From: Pseudanabaena frigida
GTDB lineage: Bacteria; Cyanobacteriota; Cyanobacteriia; Pseudanabaenales; Pseudanabaenaceae
Assembly (NCBI GenBank): GCA_003242085.1
Contig: QBML01000036.1
Span: 1 to 57,514, forward strand
Length of the DNA: 57,514 nt
Direction: 5' to 3'
In this document: positions 42,829 to 50,822 of the stretch, piece by piece
How positions within the stretch are numbered: the first letter of the stretch is position 1
How the letters are laid out: each line of letters begins with the position of its first letter
Position numbers and translations under genes: made by a program
The notes under the pieces: generated by a model
The model's input: only the letters and a program-made list of their open reading frames with translations
Databases searched by the model: none
Told to the model about the DNA's origin: nothing

Positions 42829-43275
42829 TTAATATACTGAAACCCATTGATATAAATGCCAACCAATTGTCATTGCTCCCCATACAATAATAATTAATCC
42901 ATAAATAGATTTATTTTTATCTAATCCTAATTTATACATTCTTTGGTTGGCAAATGCTAGTAATAAAATTATGGCAGTAGCTAATATCCAAGATAAAAGT
43001 AATGATAAAGCAACGGTTTTAGCGTTCACTTTCCCTAAAATTAAAGGCTTAGCCCATACAAATACACCGCCCCAAACCCATATAGAGAGAAATGTGATCG
43101 CTAAGCCAATTGAAGAGCTTCCCGTTTGAGCTAACCGCAAAGTAACTATATAGATTCCTATTAAAATAAAATAATTGACATTATAAGCGGCAAGGAGATA
43201 GCCACCAATCACATATCCTAAGAATAAAACTATGAGATAAATAATTGAGTCGTAAGGTATGAATTTTGACTTCAT
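42829..43275 (-). CDS. Hypothetical membrane protein B of a two-gene pair
   Basis: 148 residues with about five predicted membrane helices: SIIYLIVLFLGYVIGGYLL, YFILIGIYIVTLRLA, IGLAITFLSIWVWGGVFVW, VALSLLLSWILATAIILLLA, and YGLIIIVWGAMTIGWHLYQ. Little lies outside the membrane and there are no recognisable catalytic residues. It precedes the 42388-42810 gene in the same direction. Its AT-rich DNA has few HIP1 sites. A start ATG at 43275 is supported by position; function is unknown. Confidence 0.72.
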   Translation of the reverse strand: MKSKFIPYDSIIYLIVLFLGYVIGGYLLAAYNVNYFILIGIYIVTLRLAQTGSSSIGLAITFLSIWVWGGVFVWAKPLILGKVNAKTVALSLLLSWILATAIILLLAFANQRMYKLGLDKNKSIYGLIIIVWGAMTIGWHLYQWVSVY

Positions 43276-43372
43276 AATTTTAAAGAAATAGGTTTACACG
43301 AACCCTAAATCATTCGTAAATTATAGCGATCCTAATTTGTTTATGGGAATAGTTCAGGCTTCAACTCCGCTT

Positions 43373-43427
43373 AGGCTTCGACTACGCTCAGCCAACAGTC
43401 TGCGTTAGCTGAGCGTAGTCGAAGCCT
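43373..43427. repeat. Copy 3 of the GGCTTCGACT palindrome family (perfect)
   Basis: Perfect 20-bp arms aggcttcgactacgctcagc and gctgagcgtagtcgaagcct with a 15-bp loop. A degenerate half (caggcttcaactccgctt, 43355-43372) lies directly to the left. Confidence 0.9.
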
Positions 43428-43494
43428 CATTTATTTCATTAAAGATTTCTATGTAGTAATACCAATGAAGTGTCACTACTAAACTAGGCTAAAT

Positions 43495-44436
43495 CTATTT
43501 TAAAATTTGTTCGTCTGTAGAGAAATCAATATCTGCTTGATGACGATTAGCAGGCATATAGTCTTGCTCGAAAGAAGTTTTTAAGCCAGATAATAAATCA
43601 TACTTAGGTTGCCAGTTTAGATCTTGGGTAGCTTTGTGTACAGAAGCAAAGAAATGCTGCAATCGGAATGGGAATGCTTTCTTTTTACCGAAGTCAAAAT
43701 CTTTAGGATTGTAATAGACAAAGCTTAATTGACTGGGATCTTTACCTGCGGCGATCGCGCATTGTTTGACAAGTCCAGTAAAAGTGACATAGCGAGTATC
43801 GGAAATATTATAAATTTCACCGATCGCTTTTTGATTGCCTAAGACTGCCGCCATTGCACTCGCAAGATCCTCGACATGACCGAGTTGGGTAATAAACTTG
43901 CCATTACCAGGAATGGGAATCGGGCGATCGCGCACAATGCGATCGAAAAACCAAGCTTCAACATCGTTATAGTTTTGTGGCCCATAGATATAGGTCGGAC
44001 GAATGGAAGTATAGGGAAATCCATTTTCGGCACGGACTTGTTGCAAATAGGCTTCAGTATCAAGTTTTCCTTTATGTCTACTTTTAGGATCGGTAGCATC
44101 GGTTTCATGGTAGGGCAAAATATCGCTATCGAGATATACCCCTGCGGAACTCATGTAGACAAAATGTTGGAGGCGATCGCGAAAAATTTCGACTAGAGGT
44201 TGAGTATCACTAAGTTCGCGACCATTATTATCAAAAATCGCATCAAAGGATTCGCCACTAAGTTGGTCTTGCAATTGTTGAGGATCGGTGCGATCGCCAA
44301 TGATAGTCCGCAGCCCTGCAACTGGAGAAGGCTTTTTACCACGATTAAATAGGGTTACGTCATGTCCTTGAGATACCAACAACTTCACTAGTGACACACC
44401 GATAAATCTCGTGCCACCCATTACTAAAATTTTCAT
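43495..44436 (-). CDS. NAD-dependent epimerase/dehydratase, CSP41-like SDR
   Basis: 313 residues. The Rossmann motif is MGGTRFIGVSLVKLL (about 6-20, GGTRFIG). The SDR active region has YMSSAGVYLDSDILPY (about 94-109), and the usual catalytic Tyr-X3-Lys is not clear (KLDTEAYLQQVRAENGF). RPTYIYGPQNYNDVEAWFFD (about 145-164) fits the atypical SDR subgroup that includes plastid CSP41 RNA-binding proteins. CSP41 homologs in cyanobacteria are linked to RNA metabolism and thylakoid proteins. Enzymatic activity is therefore doubtful. Confidence 0.87.
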   Translation of the reverse strand: MKILVMGGTRFIGVSLVKLLVSQGHDVTLFNRGKKPSPVAGLRTIIGDRTDPQQLQDQLSGESFDAIFDNNGRELSDTQPLVEIFRDRLQHFVYMSSAGVYLDSDILPYHETDATDPKSRHKGKLDTEAYLQQVRAENGFPYTSIRPTYIYGPQNYNDVEAWFFDRIVRDRPIPIPGNGKFITQLGHVEDLASAMAAVLGNQKAIGEIYNISDTRYVTFTGLVKQCAIAAGKDPSQLSFVYYNPKDFDFGKKKAFPFRLQHFFASVHKATQDLNWQPKYDLLSGLKTSFEQDYMPANRHQADIDFSTDEQILK

Positions 44437-44499
44437 TTTTATAATTAATTTAATTAGTTTCTTAGTGAGTAGCTAGGTGCAATTAAATATAAAACCTAA

Positions 44500-44536
44500 A
44501 AACCTGCGCCGCCCACTGCGCGGGCAGCGCAGGTTT
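44500..44536. terminator. Hairpin upstream of the SDR gene
   Basis: Arms aaacctgcgc and gcgcaggttt with an inner gccc-actgcgc-gggc helix. Confidence 0.65.
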
Positions 44537-44610
44537 CGATCTGTTTTTTAATTCTGCCGAGCTACTTATTTACTAAATTCACAATATATCGTTTTGCGTC
44601 CGCACTAAAA

Positions 44611-44663
44611 CCAAATAACTTTTTCAAAGCCTTGTTTTGTAAGGCTTTGAAAAAGTTATTTGG
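44611..44663. terminator. 53-bp perfect hairpin upstream of the amidase gene
   Basis: Twenty-three-bp arms ccaaataactttttcaaag-cctt and complement, loop gttttgt. Confidence 0.75.
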
Positions 44664-44746
44664 ATGCCTTATTTGAAAACCGCTATAGCGATAGTATTAG
44701 ATGACGATGTACTGCATCGCTAGTTTTAGACGAGTAATTAGAACTT

Positions 44747-46588
44747 ATGCGGCGACTGATAGGGATTTTTTTGATCGGGATATTGAGCTTTATCTTTGCT
44801 GCTTCCACAGGTGCTCAGCCCTTTGTTCCACCTTCACAACTGCATCTTACCTATCCACCGTTACAACATACCACCACAAGCGATCGCCTGTTTTTTATTG
44901 GCACTGCCCCCAAAAATGGCAATGTTAGCATCAACGGTAAATTGATATCGCGCAGCGATGCAGGACATTTTGCGCCAAGTCTGCCGCTTCAGATGGGCGA
45001 AAATAATTTTAATATCAGATATGTTAATTTAGCTGGAGAACGCGATAGTGAGCGGCAAATAAATGTCAAGGTTCTCCGCGAATCACTAATTAAATTACCG
45101 CCGAAAGATATTGGTTTTATTAAGGATTCCCTATTCCCCACTGTAGATATTGCTCGACAGCCTAATGAACGAATTTGCTTTGATGCGATCGCTACTCCTA
45201 ATGCACAGGTTCTAGTGAGAGTTGGCGATCGCGAAATTCCACTTCTACCACGCCGCCGCAATATTCAATTACCGCCAAACTCCTCAGTACTTACAGGCAA
45301 TAACGAAGCCACTGTAGAATCTCCCTCAGGCTATTTTCGCGGTTGTACTACCTTTGAAGTCGCTAGTAAATTTGACAGTCCCATATATGAAATGCGTCTA
45401 GGCGATCGCATCGTTAAAGAGAAAGCTGTCGGTAAAGTGCAAATTCTCTCAGACAAAAATATTCAAGTTGCAGAAGTAACTTCTATTAGCGCCGATCCGA
45501 GAACTGGAGCAAGTACTGACTTCTCTCGACTCACTCCATTACCTAAAGGTACTAAATCACTAATCACTGGGAAACAAGGCGCTTGGCTGAGGCTTGATTA
45601 TGGCGGTTGGGTAAGAGAGAGCCTAGTTAAGGTAGAAGATGCAGAAGCACCGCCACGTTCGATCGTGCGAAGTATTAACACGAAACAAGTTGTTGATAAA
45701 AACAACCTTAATAATGCTTGGTCAGAGTTAACGATTCCTTTAGAAGTTTCAGTTCCTATCTCAATCGTTCAAGGCGATCGCAACTTTGCAATTACTCTCC
45801 ATAATGTCACGTCTCAGACTGATACAATTTCCATCGATCCTGACTCGATTATTAACAAGATTGACTGGGTACAGACAGAACCCGACAAAGTAACTTATAC
45901 AATTAGCCTCAAGCCCAAGCAGCAATGGGGATATAAAGTTCGCTATCAAGGTACAAATTTAATCTTGGCTCTTAAGCATCCGCCAACTCTATCTCCTATA
46001 TCATCTTCTCTTAAGGAGTCAAAACCACTTCAGGATATCAAGATCCTATTAGATGCGGGGCATGGAGGTAATGAGGATTTAGGAGCTAGAAGTCCAACTA
46101 GTTATCCTGAAAAGGATGCCACTCTCATTACTTCTAAACTGTTACAAGATGAATTACAAAATCGTGGTGCAAAGGTTATAATGACACGCACTGATGATGC
46201 TGATGTTGATTTGGCAACGAGAGTGAATAAAATTGAGCAAGAATCTCCAACGATTTCTGTCAGTATTCATTACAACTCTCTACCTGATAATGGTGATGCA
46301 ATTAATACGTCAGGTGTTGGAGCTTTTTGGTACAATCCACAAGCACAGGATTTTGCTAAGTTTATTAATACCTACCTCTCTCAAAAGTTAAATCGACATG
46401 ATTATGGGGTTTATTGGAATAATCTTGCCCTTGCTAGACCCACAATAGCTCCATCTGTACTTTTAGAATTAGGTTTTATGATTAATCCTATTGAGTTTGA
46501 ATGGATTATAGATCGGCAACAACAAAAGTTACTTGCCACCACCCTCGCCGATGGTATTACCGAATGGATTCTGAATGCTGCTAAATGA
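44747..46588 (+). CDS. Secreted N-acetylmuramoyl-L-alanine amidase (Amidase_3)
   Basis: 613 residues. Signal peptide at about 1-23 (LIGIFLIGILSFIFAASTGA). The long N-terminal part (about 24-420) consists of beta-rich envelope modules with no match I can name firmly. The C-terminal catalytic domain starts at about 426: ILLDAGHGGNEDLGARSP (zinc His), YPEKDATLI (zinc Glu), VSIHYNSLPDNGD (second zinc His, about 504), and LLELGFMINP (catalytic Glu, about 577). It cleaves the amide between MurNAc and L-Ala in peptidoglycan, typically in cell separation or filament remodelling. The next gene overlaps its end by 14 bp. Confidence 0.92.
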   Translation: MRRLIGIFLIGILSFIFAASTGAQPFVPPSQLHLTYPPLQHTTTSDRLFFIGTAPKNGNVSINGKLISRSDAGHFAPSLPLQMGENNFNIRYVNLAGERDSERQINVKVLRESLIKLPPKDIGFIKDSLFPTVDIARQPNERICFDAIATPNAQVLVRVGDREIPLLPRRRNIQLPPNSSVLTGNNEATVESPSGYFRGCTTFEVASKFDSPIYEMRLGDRIVKEKAVGKVQILSDKNIQVAEVTSISADPRTGASTDFSRLTPLPKGTKSLITGKQGAWLRLDYGGWVRESLVKVEDAEAPPRSIVRSINTKQVVDKNNLNNAWSELTIPLEVSVPISIVQGDRNFAITLHNVTSQTDTISIDPDSIINKIDWVQTEPDKVTYTISLKPKQQWGYKVRYQGTNLILALKHPPTLSPISSSLKESKPLQDIKILLDAGHGGNEDLGARSPTSYPEKDATLITSKLLQDELQNRGAKVIMTRTDDADVDLATRVNKIEQESPTISVSIHYNSLPDNGDAINTSGVGAFWYNPQAQDFAKFINTYLSQKLNRHDYGVYWNNLALARPTIAPSVLLELGFMINPIEFEWIIDRQQQKLLATTLADGITEWILNAAK

Positions 46589-47531
46589 TTCTAATAATTT
46601 CTGGTCTATTTTCCATTTGGGCGATCTGATCGATGCTTATATTCCGTTAATGTTATGGACGGGCGTTGGTCTTATAGCTTCCAGATTTGCTCCTAAAAAT
46701 ACTTCTAAATTTCTAGGTGTCGCTCTTTATTGGGTAGGTGTGCCATTACAGTTGTTTGTGCTTGCCAGACATACTGAGTTTTCGGATACGCCATACATTC
46801 CCTATGTGGCGATCGCAGCTTTAATCTTGAGTTGGCTATTAGCATTGATCGGTTGGCAGTTTGCGAAAACTGAGCATAGCGATCGCTCTAGTTTGGGAAG
46901 CTTTATTTTAGCCACGATGCTCGGTAATACTGGGTTTGTCGGGTTAACGCTGACCAATTCTCTAACCAGTTCAACTTTTGCTGATTGGGCGGTTTTATAT
47001 AGTATTGCCAGTAATGTTGCGGGTAATTATGGAATTGCAGTTTTTATTGCTAGTTACTTTGGCAAAAGTGATGTGAAGCCGACTTGGTGGAAGTTATTGC
47101 TCGATGTTGCTACTGTGCCAAGTCTTTGGGCTTTTGCGATTGGTTGGTATACGCGCCCTATTGGTTTGCCAGATGCAATCGAGGCAGGGCTGGACATTGG
47201 CGTATGGGTAACGATCGCCTTTGCTTTATCTCTAGTAGGTTTACGTCTCGGCAAAATCGAGAAGTGGGAAAGTCTCAAACCTGCGGCGATCGCTGCTTTT
47301 TTGCGTGTGGGAATTGTGCCTTTAGCGATCGGGCTTGGAGCTACTGCCTTTGGATTAAAAAGCGATCCAAGGTTAATTCTTACTCTGATGTCTGGAACTC
47401 CAACTGGACTATCAGTATTAATTTTGGCGGAAGTCTATAATCTCGATCGCGATCTACTCATCAGCACGATCGCCTTCTCTTTCATCGGATTAATTTTTAT
47501 GCTTCCAGTCTGGATCGTTTGTTTTGGGTAA
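46575..47531 (+). CDS. AEC family transporter (auxin-efflux-carrier-like permease)
   Basis: 318 residues with about ten predicted membrane helices. Motifs include ATMLGNTGFVGLTLTNSL (about 112-130) and a second inverted-half motif MSGTPTGLSVLILAEVYNLD (about 273-292), as in the AEC/BART fold. Family members move small organic acids such as malate or malonate, or auxins; the substrate here is unknown. The gene overlaps the amidase by 14 bp, so translation is coupled, an odd pairing. It contains the last HIP1 octamer (47284) before a 4.4-kb HIP1-free stretch. Confidence 0.86.
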   Translation: MLLNDSNNFWSIFHLGDLIDAYIPLMLWTGVGLIASRFAPKNTSKFLGVALYWVGVPLQLFVLARHTEFSDTPYIPYVAIAALILSWLLALIGWQFAKTEHSDRSSLGSFILATMLGNTGFVGLTLTNSLTSSTFADWAVLYSIASNVAGNYGIAVFIASYFGKSDVKPTWWKLLLDVATVPSLWAFAIGWYTRPIGLPDAIEAGLDIGVWVTIAFALSLVGLRLGKIEKWESLKPAAIAAFLRVGIVPLAIGLGATAFGLKSDPRLILTLMSGTPTGLSVLILAEVYNLDRDLLISTIAFSFIGLIFMLPVWIVCFG

Positions 47532-47677
47532 TTTATTTACTCATTTTGCAAGAAATCAAAGGACTGCTAAAGCACCATATATCCTGAGCACAATCACTTT
47601 GTAACATGACTAAACTTTTTGAGTCAAAGTTAAGAAAATTTTGATAAGCTAATTTAATATTAACCAATCAGTGAATT

Positions 47678-48067
47678 ATGACTAGTAACGTTTTCGTCAA
47701 CTTGCAATTAGTTGATTCTTCACTGGATGCTGAGGATTTACAAGCGGCGGCGCGTAATTTGCTGAAACTGGTTAGGGCAGTCGATGGTGTCGAAGAAGCT
47801 GATCTCGTTGCTGTAACTGATGTTCCTGAAGGTGCGATGGCTTTGGGTGGATTTGTGGTGGGATTGCTAACTGCTGAGGTTAGTGCGGCGAATTTACAAA
47901 AATTGGGCGGATTTCTCAAGGATCGGATCGTTGGCAAAAACTTGAAAATGTCGGTTGAGGCTTATGGTAAGAAAATCGCGATCGAGGGTAGTAGTCAAGT
48001 AGAATTTGAATATGCGCTCCAAAAAGCTAACGAACAGATTGCACAGTGGGCAAATCAAGGTCAGTAA
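47678..48067 (+). CDS. EACC1-like small component of a caspase conflict module
   Basis: 129 residues. The pattern is VNLQLVDSSLDAEDLQAAAR, then LLKLVRAVDGVEEADLV, VPEGAMALGGFVVGLLTAEV, then KMSVEAYGKKIAIEGSSQVE. It fits the effector-associated constant component family (EACC1): an acidic (s)DAEDL start, a glycine-rich GAMA turn, an alpha helix, a final beta pair and a polar tail. EACC1 genes accompany caspase- and trypsin-like effectors in conflict systems. The family call is from memory of the pattern and needs a profile search. It lies 15 bp before the caspase gene on the same strand, so the two should be co-expressed. Confidence 0.7.
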   Translation: MTSNVFVNLQLVDSSLDAEDLQAAARNLLKLVRAVDGVEEADLVAVTDVPEGAMALGGFVVGLLTAEVSAANLQKLGGFLKDRIVGKNLKMSVEAYGKKIAIEGSSQVEFEYALQKANEQIAQWANQGQ

Positions 48068-48082
48068 GGAAATTAAGTCTGC

Positions 48083-49912
48083 ATGAAACGTTTGGCTTTG
48101 TTGGTTGGCACAAGTGAATATCCTGAACGTGAAAAACTTCCACCTTTGCATGGCTCTTTGCTGGATGTGGATGCGATGCAGCGCGTGTTGGTGGCAAATG
48201 GTGAGTTTGCCACAGAAGATGTTGTGGTTTTAAAAAATGCTTCGAGACAGGTGATCGAGGATGCGATTCACAATTTGTTTAATGGGCGCAATCGCCAAAA
48301 AGATGATCTGGTGCTGTTTTATTTTTCGGGGCATGGGATCGTTGATGAGGCGAACAAGTTGTTTTTGGGTACGCCTAGCACGCGCAAGGAGGGAAATAAG
48401 ATCGTTAAGCCCACAACTGTGGCGGCAAATTATTTGCAAGAAGCGATGAATGATAGCAAGTCACAGCATCAGGTGTTGATTTTTAACTGTTGCTTTAGTG
48501 GTGCATTTGCTCAGGGTATGACGGTGATGGATGATAGTTCGGTGAACCTCAAGAGTCAGTTGGGAGGTAAAGGACGAGCGATTTTGACTTCTTCAAGCTC
48601 AACCCAGTTTTCATTTCAGCCTGATGGGGAGATGTCGATCTATACGCGCTATTTGGTGGAGGGGATTGAGACGGGGGCGGCGGATCGGGATGGAGACAGA
48701 AAAATCTCTGTTGATGAGTTGCATGAATATGCGGCGCTAAAAGTGTCGCAAGAGTCGCCAAATATGACTCCTGCGTTTTATCCTGTGGAGCAGGGTGGCA
48801 AGATTTATATTGCGAAGGTTGCTCAATCGAATGACGATCCGCGCTTGATTTATAGGCGCGAGTTAGAAAGTCGGATTGTGGATGGAAAGTGGTCGATTCC
48901 TGCTAGACGTTTGCTAGATTCTTTGCGAGTTAGATTGGAATTGTCGGCTGAGGATGCTGAAGGGATTAAGTCAGATGTCTTGAAGCCGATACTGGCTAAG
49001 GTGCGGAAACTGGAAGAGTATGAGGAACTGCTAAAGGAAATGCTTGCCGAACGAAATCCTCCATCGACTCAAGAGTTAAAAGATTTGCGAGATTATCAGA
49101 AAGATCATTTGCGATTGCGCGATGAGGATGTTGCGGATATTGATCGCAAACATGAATTAATAGTTTCTTCTAAGATTCGTAACTTGGCTAATAATGAATT
49201 GATCATTGTTAAAGAATACAAACCGCAAAATCTTATTTTGGATTTACCCAATGGCGTGAAATTAGAGTTAGTGGATATTCCTGCGGGAAGTTTCTCAATG
49301 GGAAGTGATGACTATGATAGTGAAAAGCCAATTCATAAAGTTACTTTGCCAGCTTTTAAGATTGGAAAATATCCGATTACGCAGAAGCAATATCAGTCGG
49401 TGATGGGAAATAATCCATCGAATTTCAAAGGTGACAATCTTCCTGTTGAGAAAGTGTCGTGGGATGATGCAATTGCCTTTTGTAAGAAGATATCAAAAAT
49501 AACGGGTCAAAAATTAAGTTTACCTAGCGAAGCCCAATGGGAATATGCTTGTCGGTCTGGAAGTACAGGAAAGTATTGTTTTGGTGATGATGTTAATCAA
49601 TTAGAGAAGTATGCATGGTATGATAAGAACTCAGGAAGTAAAGCTCATCTAGTTGGAGAGAAGTTAGCAAATTCTTGGAGATTGCATGATATGCATGGCA
49701 ATGTCTGGGAATGGTGCGAAGATTTATGGCACGGAAATTATAAGGGTGCACCAACAGATGGAACTGCTTGGCTAAAGGACGGCGAACCAAATATACGCTC
49801 CCTTCGTGGTGGCTCGTGTTTCAGTGGCGGTATCTATTGTCGTTCAGCGTATCGCGGTAGGAACCTTGCAGGCGAACGCAACTACGGTATCGGTTTTCGA
49901 GTTGTAGTTTGA
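48083..49912 (+). CDS. Caspase (orthocaspase) - helical adaptor - FGE-domain protein
   Basis: 609 residues. Residues 1-245 are a C14 caspase-like peptidase: LALLVGTSEY at the start, catalytic His84 in FYFSGHG and Cys137 in FNCCFSG. Canonical prokaryotic sites read D-x-C-x-S-G; here the Asp is Asn135, so the usual S1 acid is missing. Residues about 250-375 are helical with two related units (RRELESRIVDGKWSIPARRL and EYEELLKEMLAERNPPSTQE), resembling effector-associated/TerB-like adaptors. Residues about 390-609 are an FGE-sulfatase fold (LVDIPAGSFSMGS, EAQWEYACRSG, MHGNVWEWCED, RSLRGGS). AAGGAA precedes the ATG. The FGE fold likely senses or binds ligand, and the protease is the effector. Confidence 0.92.
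   Translation: MKRLALLVGTSEYPEREKLPPLHGSLLDVDAMQRVLVANGEFATEDVVVLKNASRQVIEDAIHNLFNGRNRQKDDLVLFYFSGHGIVDEANKLFLGTPSTRKEGNKIVKPTTVAANYLQEAMNDSKSQHQVLIFNCCFSGAFAQGMTVMDDSSVNLKSQLGGKGRAILTSSSSTQFSFQPDGEMSIYTRYLVEGIETGAADRDGDRKISVDELHEYAALKVSQESPNMTPAFYPVEQGGKIYIAKVAQSNDDPRLIYRRELESRIVDGKWSIPARRLLDSLRVRLELSAEDAEGIKSDVLKPILAKVRKLEEYEELLKEMLAERNPPSTQELKDLRDYQKDHLRLRDEDVADIDRKHELIVSSKIRNLANNELIIVKEYKPQNLILDLPNGVKLELVDIPAGSFSMGSDDYDSEKPIHKVTLPAFKIGKYPITQKQYQSVMGNNPSNFKGDNLPVEKVSWDDAIAFCKKISKITGQKLSLPSEAQWEYACRSGSTGKYCFGDDVNQLEKYAWYDKNSGSKAHLVGEKLANSWRLHDMHGNVWEWCEDLWHGNYKGAPTDGTAWLKDGEPNIRSLRGGSCFSGGIYCRSAYRGRNLAGERNYGIGFRVVV
49817..49891 (+). other. Candidate DGR-type variable region at the 3' end of the caspase-FGE gene
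   Basis: This encodes CFSGGIYCRSAYRGRNLAGE then RNYGIG, just before FRVVV and the stop. Diversity-generating-retroelement targets have the same frame (RGGSW, CRSA-R, NR..., IGFRV) with Asn-coded positions randomised. Here the predicted variable codons mostly end in C or T (ttc, agt, ggc, ggt, atc, tat, ctt, tac), as expected if derived from AAY codons by adenine mutagenesis. Plain FGE proteins look similar, so this is a hypothesis. No template repeat or reverse transcriptase is in the window. Confidence 0.3.
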
Positions 49913-50266
49913 GTTTCACTCTTCTTGTTTTTGGGCGTGAGGACTTACGTTCTTTACACTCTTTCCCTTTTTTTCCTCTCGCAGTTAGGCGATTAAATTT
50001 TGAAGGAGCGAAATAATATATTTAAGCAAATAGCTGTGATTTCTATGACGAAGTTACACCACAGCAAATGGCAATAATACCAAGAAATAAATTTCTTGGC
50101 TAAAAGCTAAAGTCAGTTAAAACCGACTAAATCATTATTAATTTTTAATTAACCCGTTTCAACGGGTTTAAGCTCTCAGCCCGCAATTTATTGCAGGGTT
50201 TTTATTGGCATTACAAATTAAAGCTAAAAAGACATATAATCAGAAAAAGTTTAAAGCTACACAGAG
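49913..50266. other. 354-bp gap before the transposase
   Basis: No gene. It holds the left 123-bp repeat of the IS200-like element (50076-50198) and, before it, an AT-rich tail of the caspase gene without a strong terminator hairpin. Confidence 0.6.
50076..50198 (+). repeat. Left 123-bp repeat of the IS200-like element
   Basis: Differs from the right copy at few places. In the first hairpin the closing pair a...t replaces c...g and the loop taaa replaces ttta, so pairing is kept. Confidence 0.85.
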
Positions 50267-50677
50267 ATGGCATTTTGGAGAACCTACTATCATCTGATTT
50301 GGGCTACATCAGCACGTCAACCTTTGATTACACCTGAAAAAGAATCGGAGTTGTATGGATATATAATTGGCAAATCTGATGCATTAAACTGCATTATCCA
50401 TGCGATTAATGGAACCGAAGATCACATTCACATTGTTACATCAATTCCACCCAAAATTTCTATCGCTGATTTTGTAAAGCAAATCAAAGGGAGTAGTGCT
50501 TATCACATGAATCATTTGCCTTCTGCTGCTGAATTAGCTTTTGCTTGGCAGTCAGGTTATGGTGTGTTTACTCTGGGTAGTAAACAACTTGAGACAGCTA
50601 AAAAATACGTTGAAAATCAAAAAGTTCATCACGCTGAGGGAAAGATAATCAAATTACTGGAAATAGAAGAGCATTGA
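50267..50677 (+). CDS. tnpA: IS200-like / REP-associated Y1 transposase
   Basis: 136 residues, complete. The HUH motif is H53-I-H55 in TEDHIHIV. The nucleophile is Tyr114 in QLETAKKYVENQKVHH. FAWQSGYGVFTLGSKQ (about 92-107) is typical of Y1 transposases. It cuts and joins single-stranded DNA at hairpins. Start ATG 50267 is supported by the N-terminus FWRTYYHLIWATSARQPLIT. It sits between two 123-bp direct repeats and looks intact. Confidence 0.93.
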   Translation: MAFWRTYYHLIWATSARQPLITPEKESELYGYIIGKSDALNCIIHAINGTEDHIHIVTSIPPKISIADFVKQIKGSSAYHMNHLPSAAELAFAWQSGYGVFTLGSKQLETAKKYVENQKVHHAEGKIIKLLEIEEH

Positions 50678-50699
50678 GCGCTGTCGGCTATCAACCAAG

Positions 50700-50822
50700 A
50701 ATACCAAGAACTTTAGTTCTTGGCTAAAAGCTAAAGTCAGTTAAAACTGACTAAATCATTATTGATTTTTAATTAACCCGTTTCAACGGGTTTAAGCTTT
50801 CAGCCCGCAATTTATTGCAGGG
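50700..50822 (+). repeat. Right 123-bp repeat of the IS200-like element
   Basis: Direct copy of 50076-50198. It ends directly against the open tail of a truncated gene at 50823. Confidence 0.85.

Larger units (their letters stand above)
44437..44746. other. 310-bp divergent gap with two hairpins
   Basis: No gene. It contains hairpins at 44500-44536 and 44611-44663, and a short leader to the amidase gene. Confidence 0.6.
50076..50822 (+). mobile_element. IS200-like/RAYT element with flanking 123-bp repeats
   Basis: A 747-bp unit: repeat copy 50076-50198, tnpA 50267-50677, repeat copy 50700-50822, all in direct orientation. Each repeat carries three small palindromes: ccaagaa..ttcttgg, agtc..gact and aacccgtttcaacgggtt, plus cccgcaatttattgcaggg. 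Subterminal hairpins and a Y1 transposase are typical of IS200 or REP-associated elements. No accessory tnpB is present. Confidence 0.75.

Noticed and set aside
43355-43427. Insertion sequence at the palindrome
   Set aside because: No transposase or target-site duplication; listed as a small repeat family.
49796-50266. Search for a DGR template repeat or reverse transcriptase near the caspase gene
   Set aside because: None seen in the window; the downstream DNA has only a transposase. The DGR idea is kept as a hypothesis only.
50076-50822. The two 123-bp repeats as a CRISPR array
   Set aside because: Only two copies 500 bp apart with a transposase between; no spacers and no cas genes.
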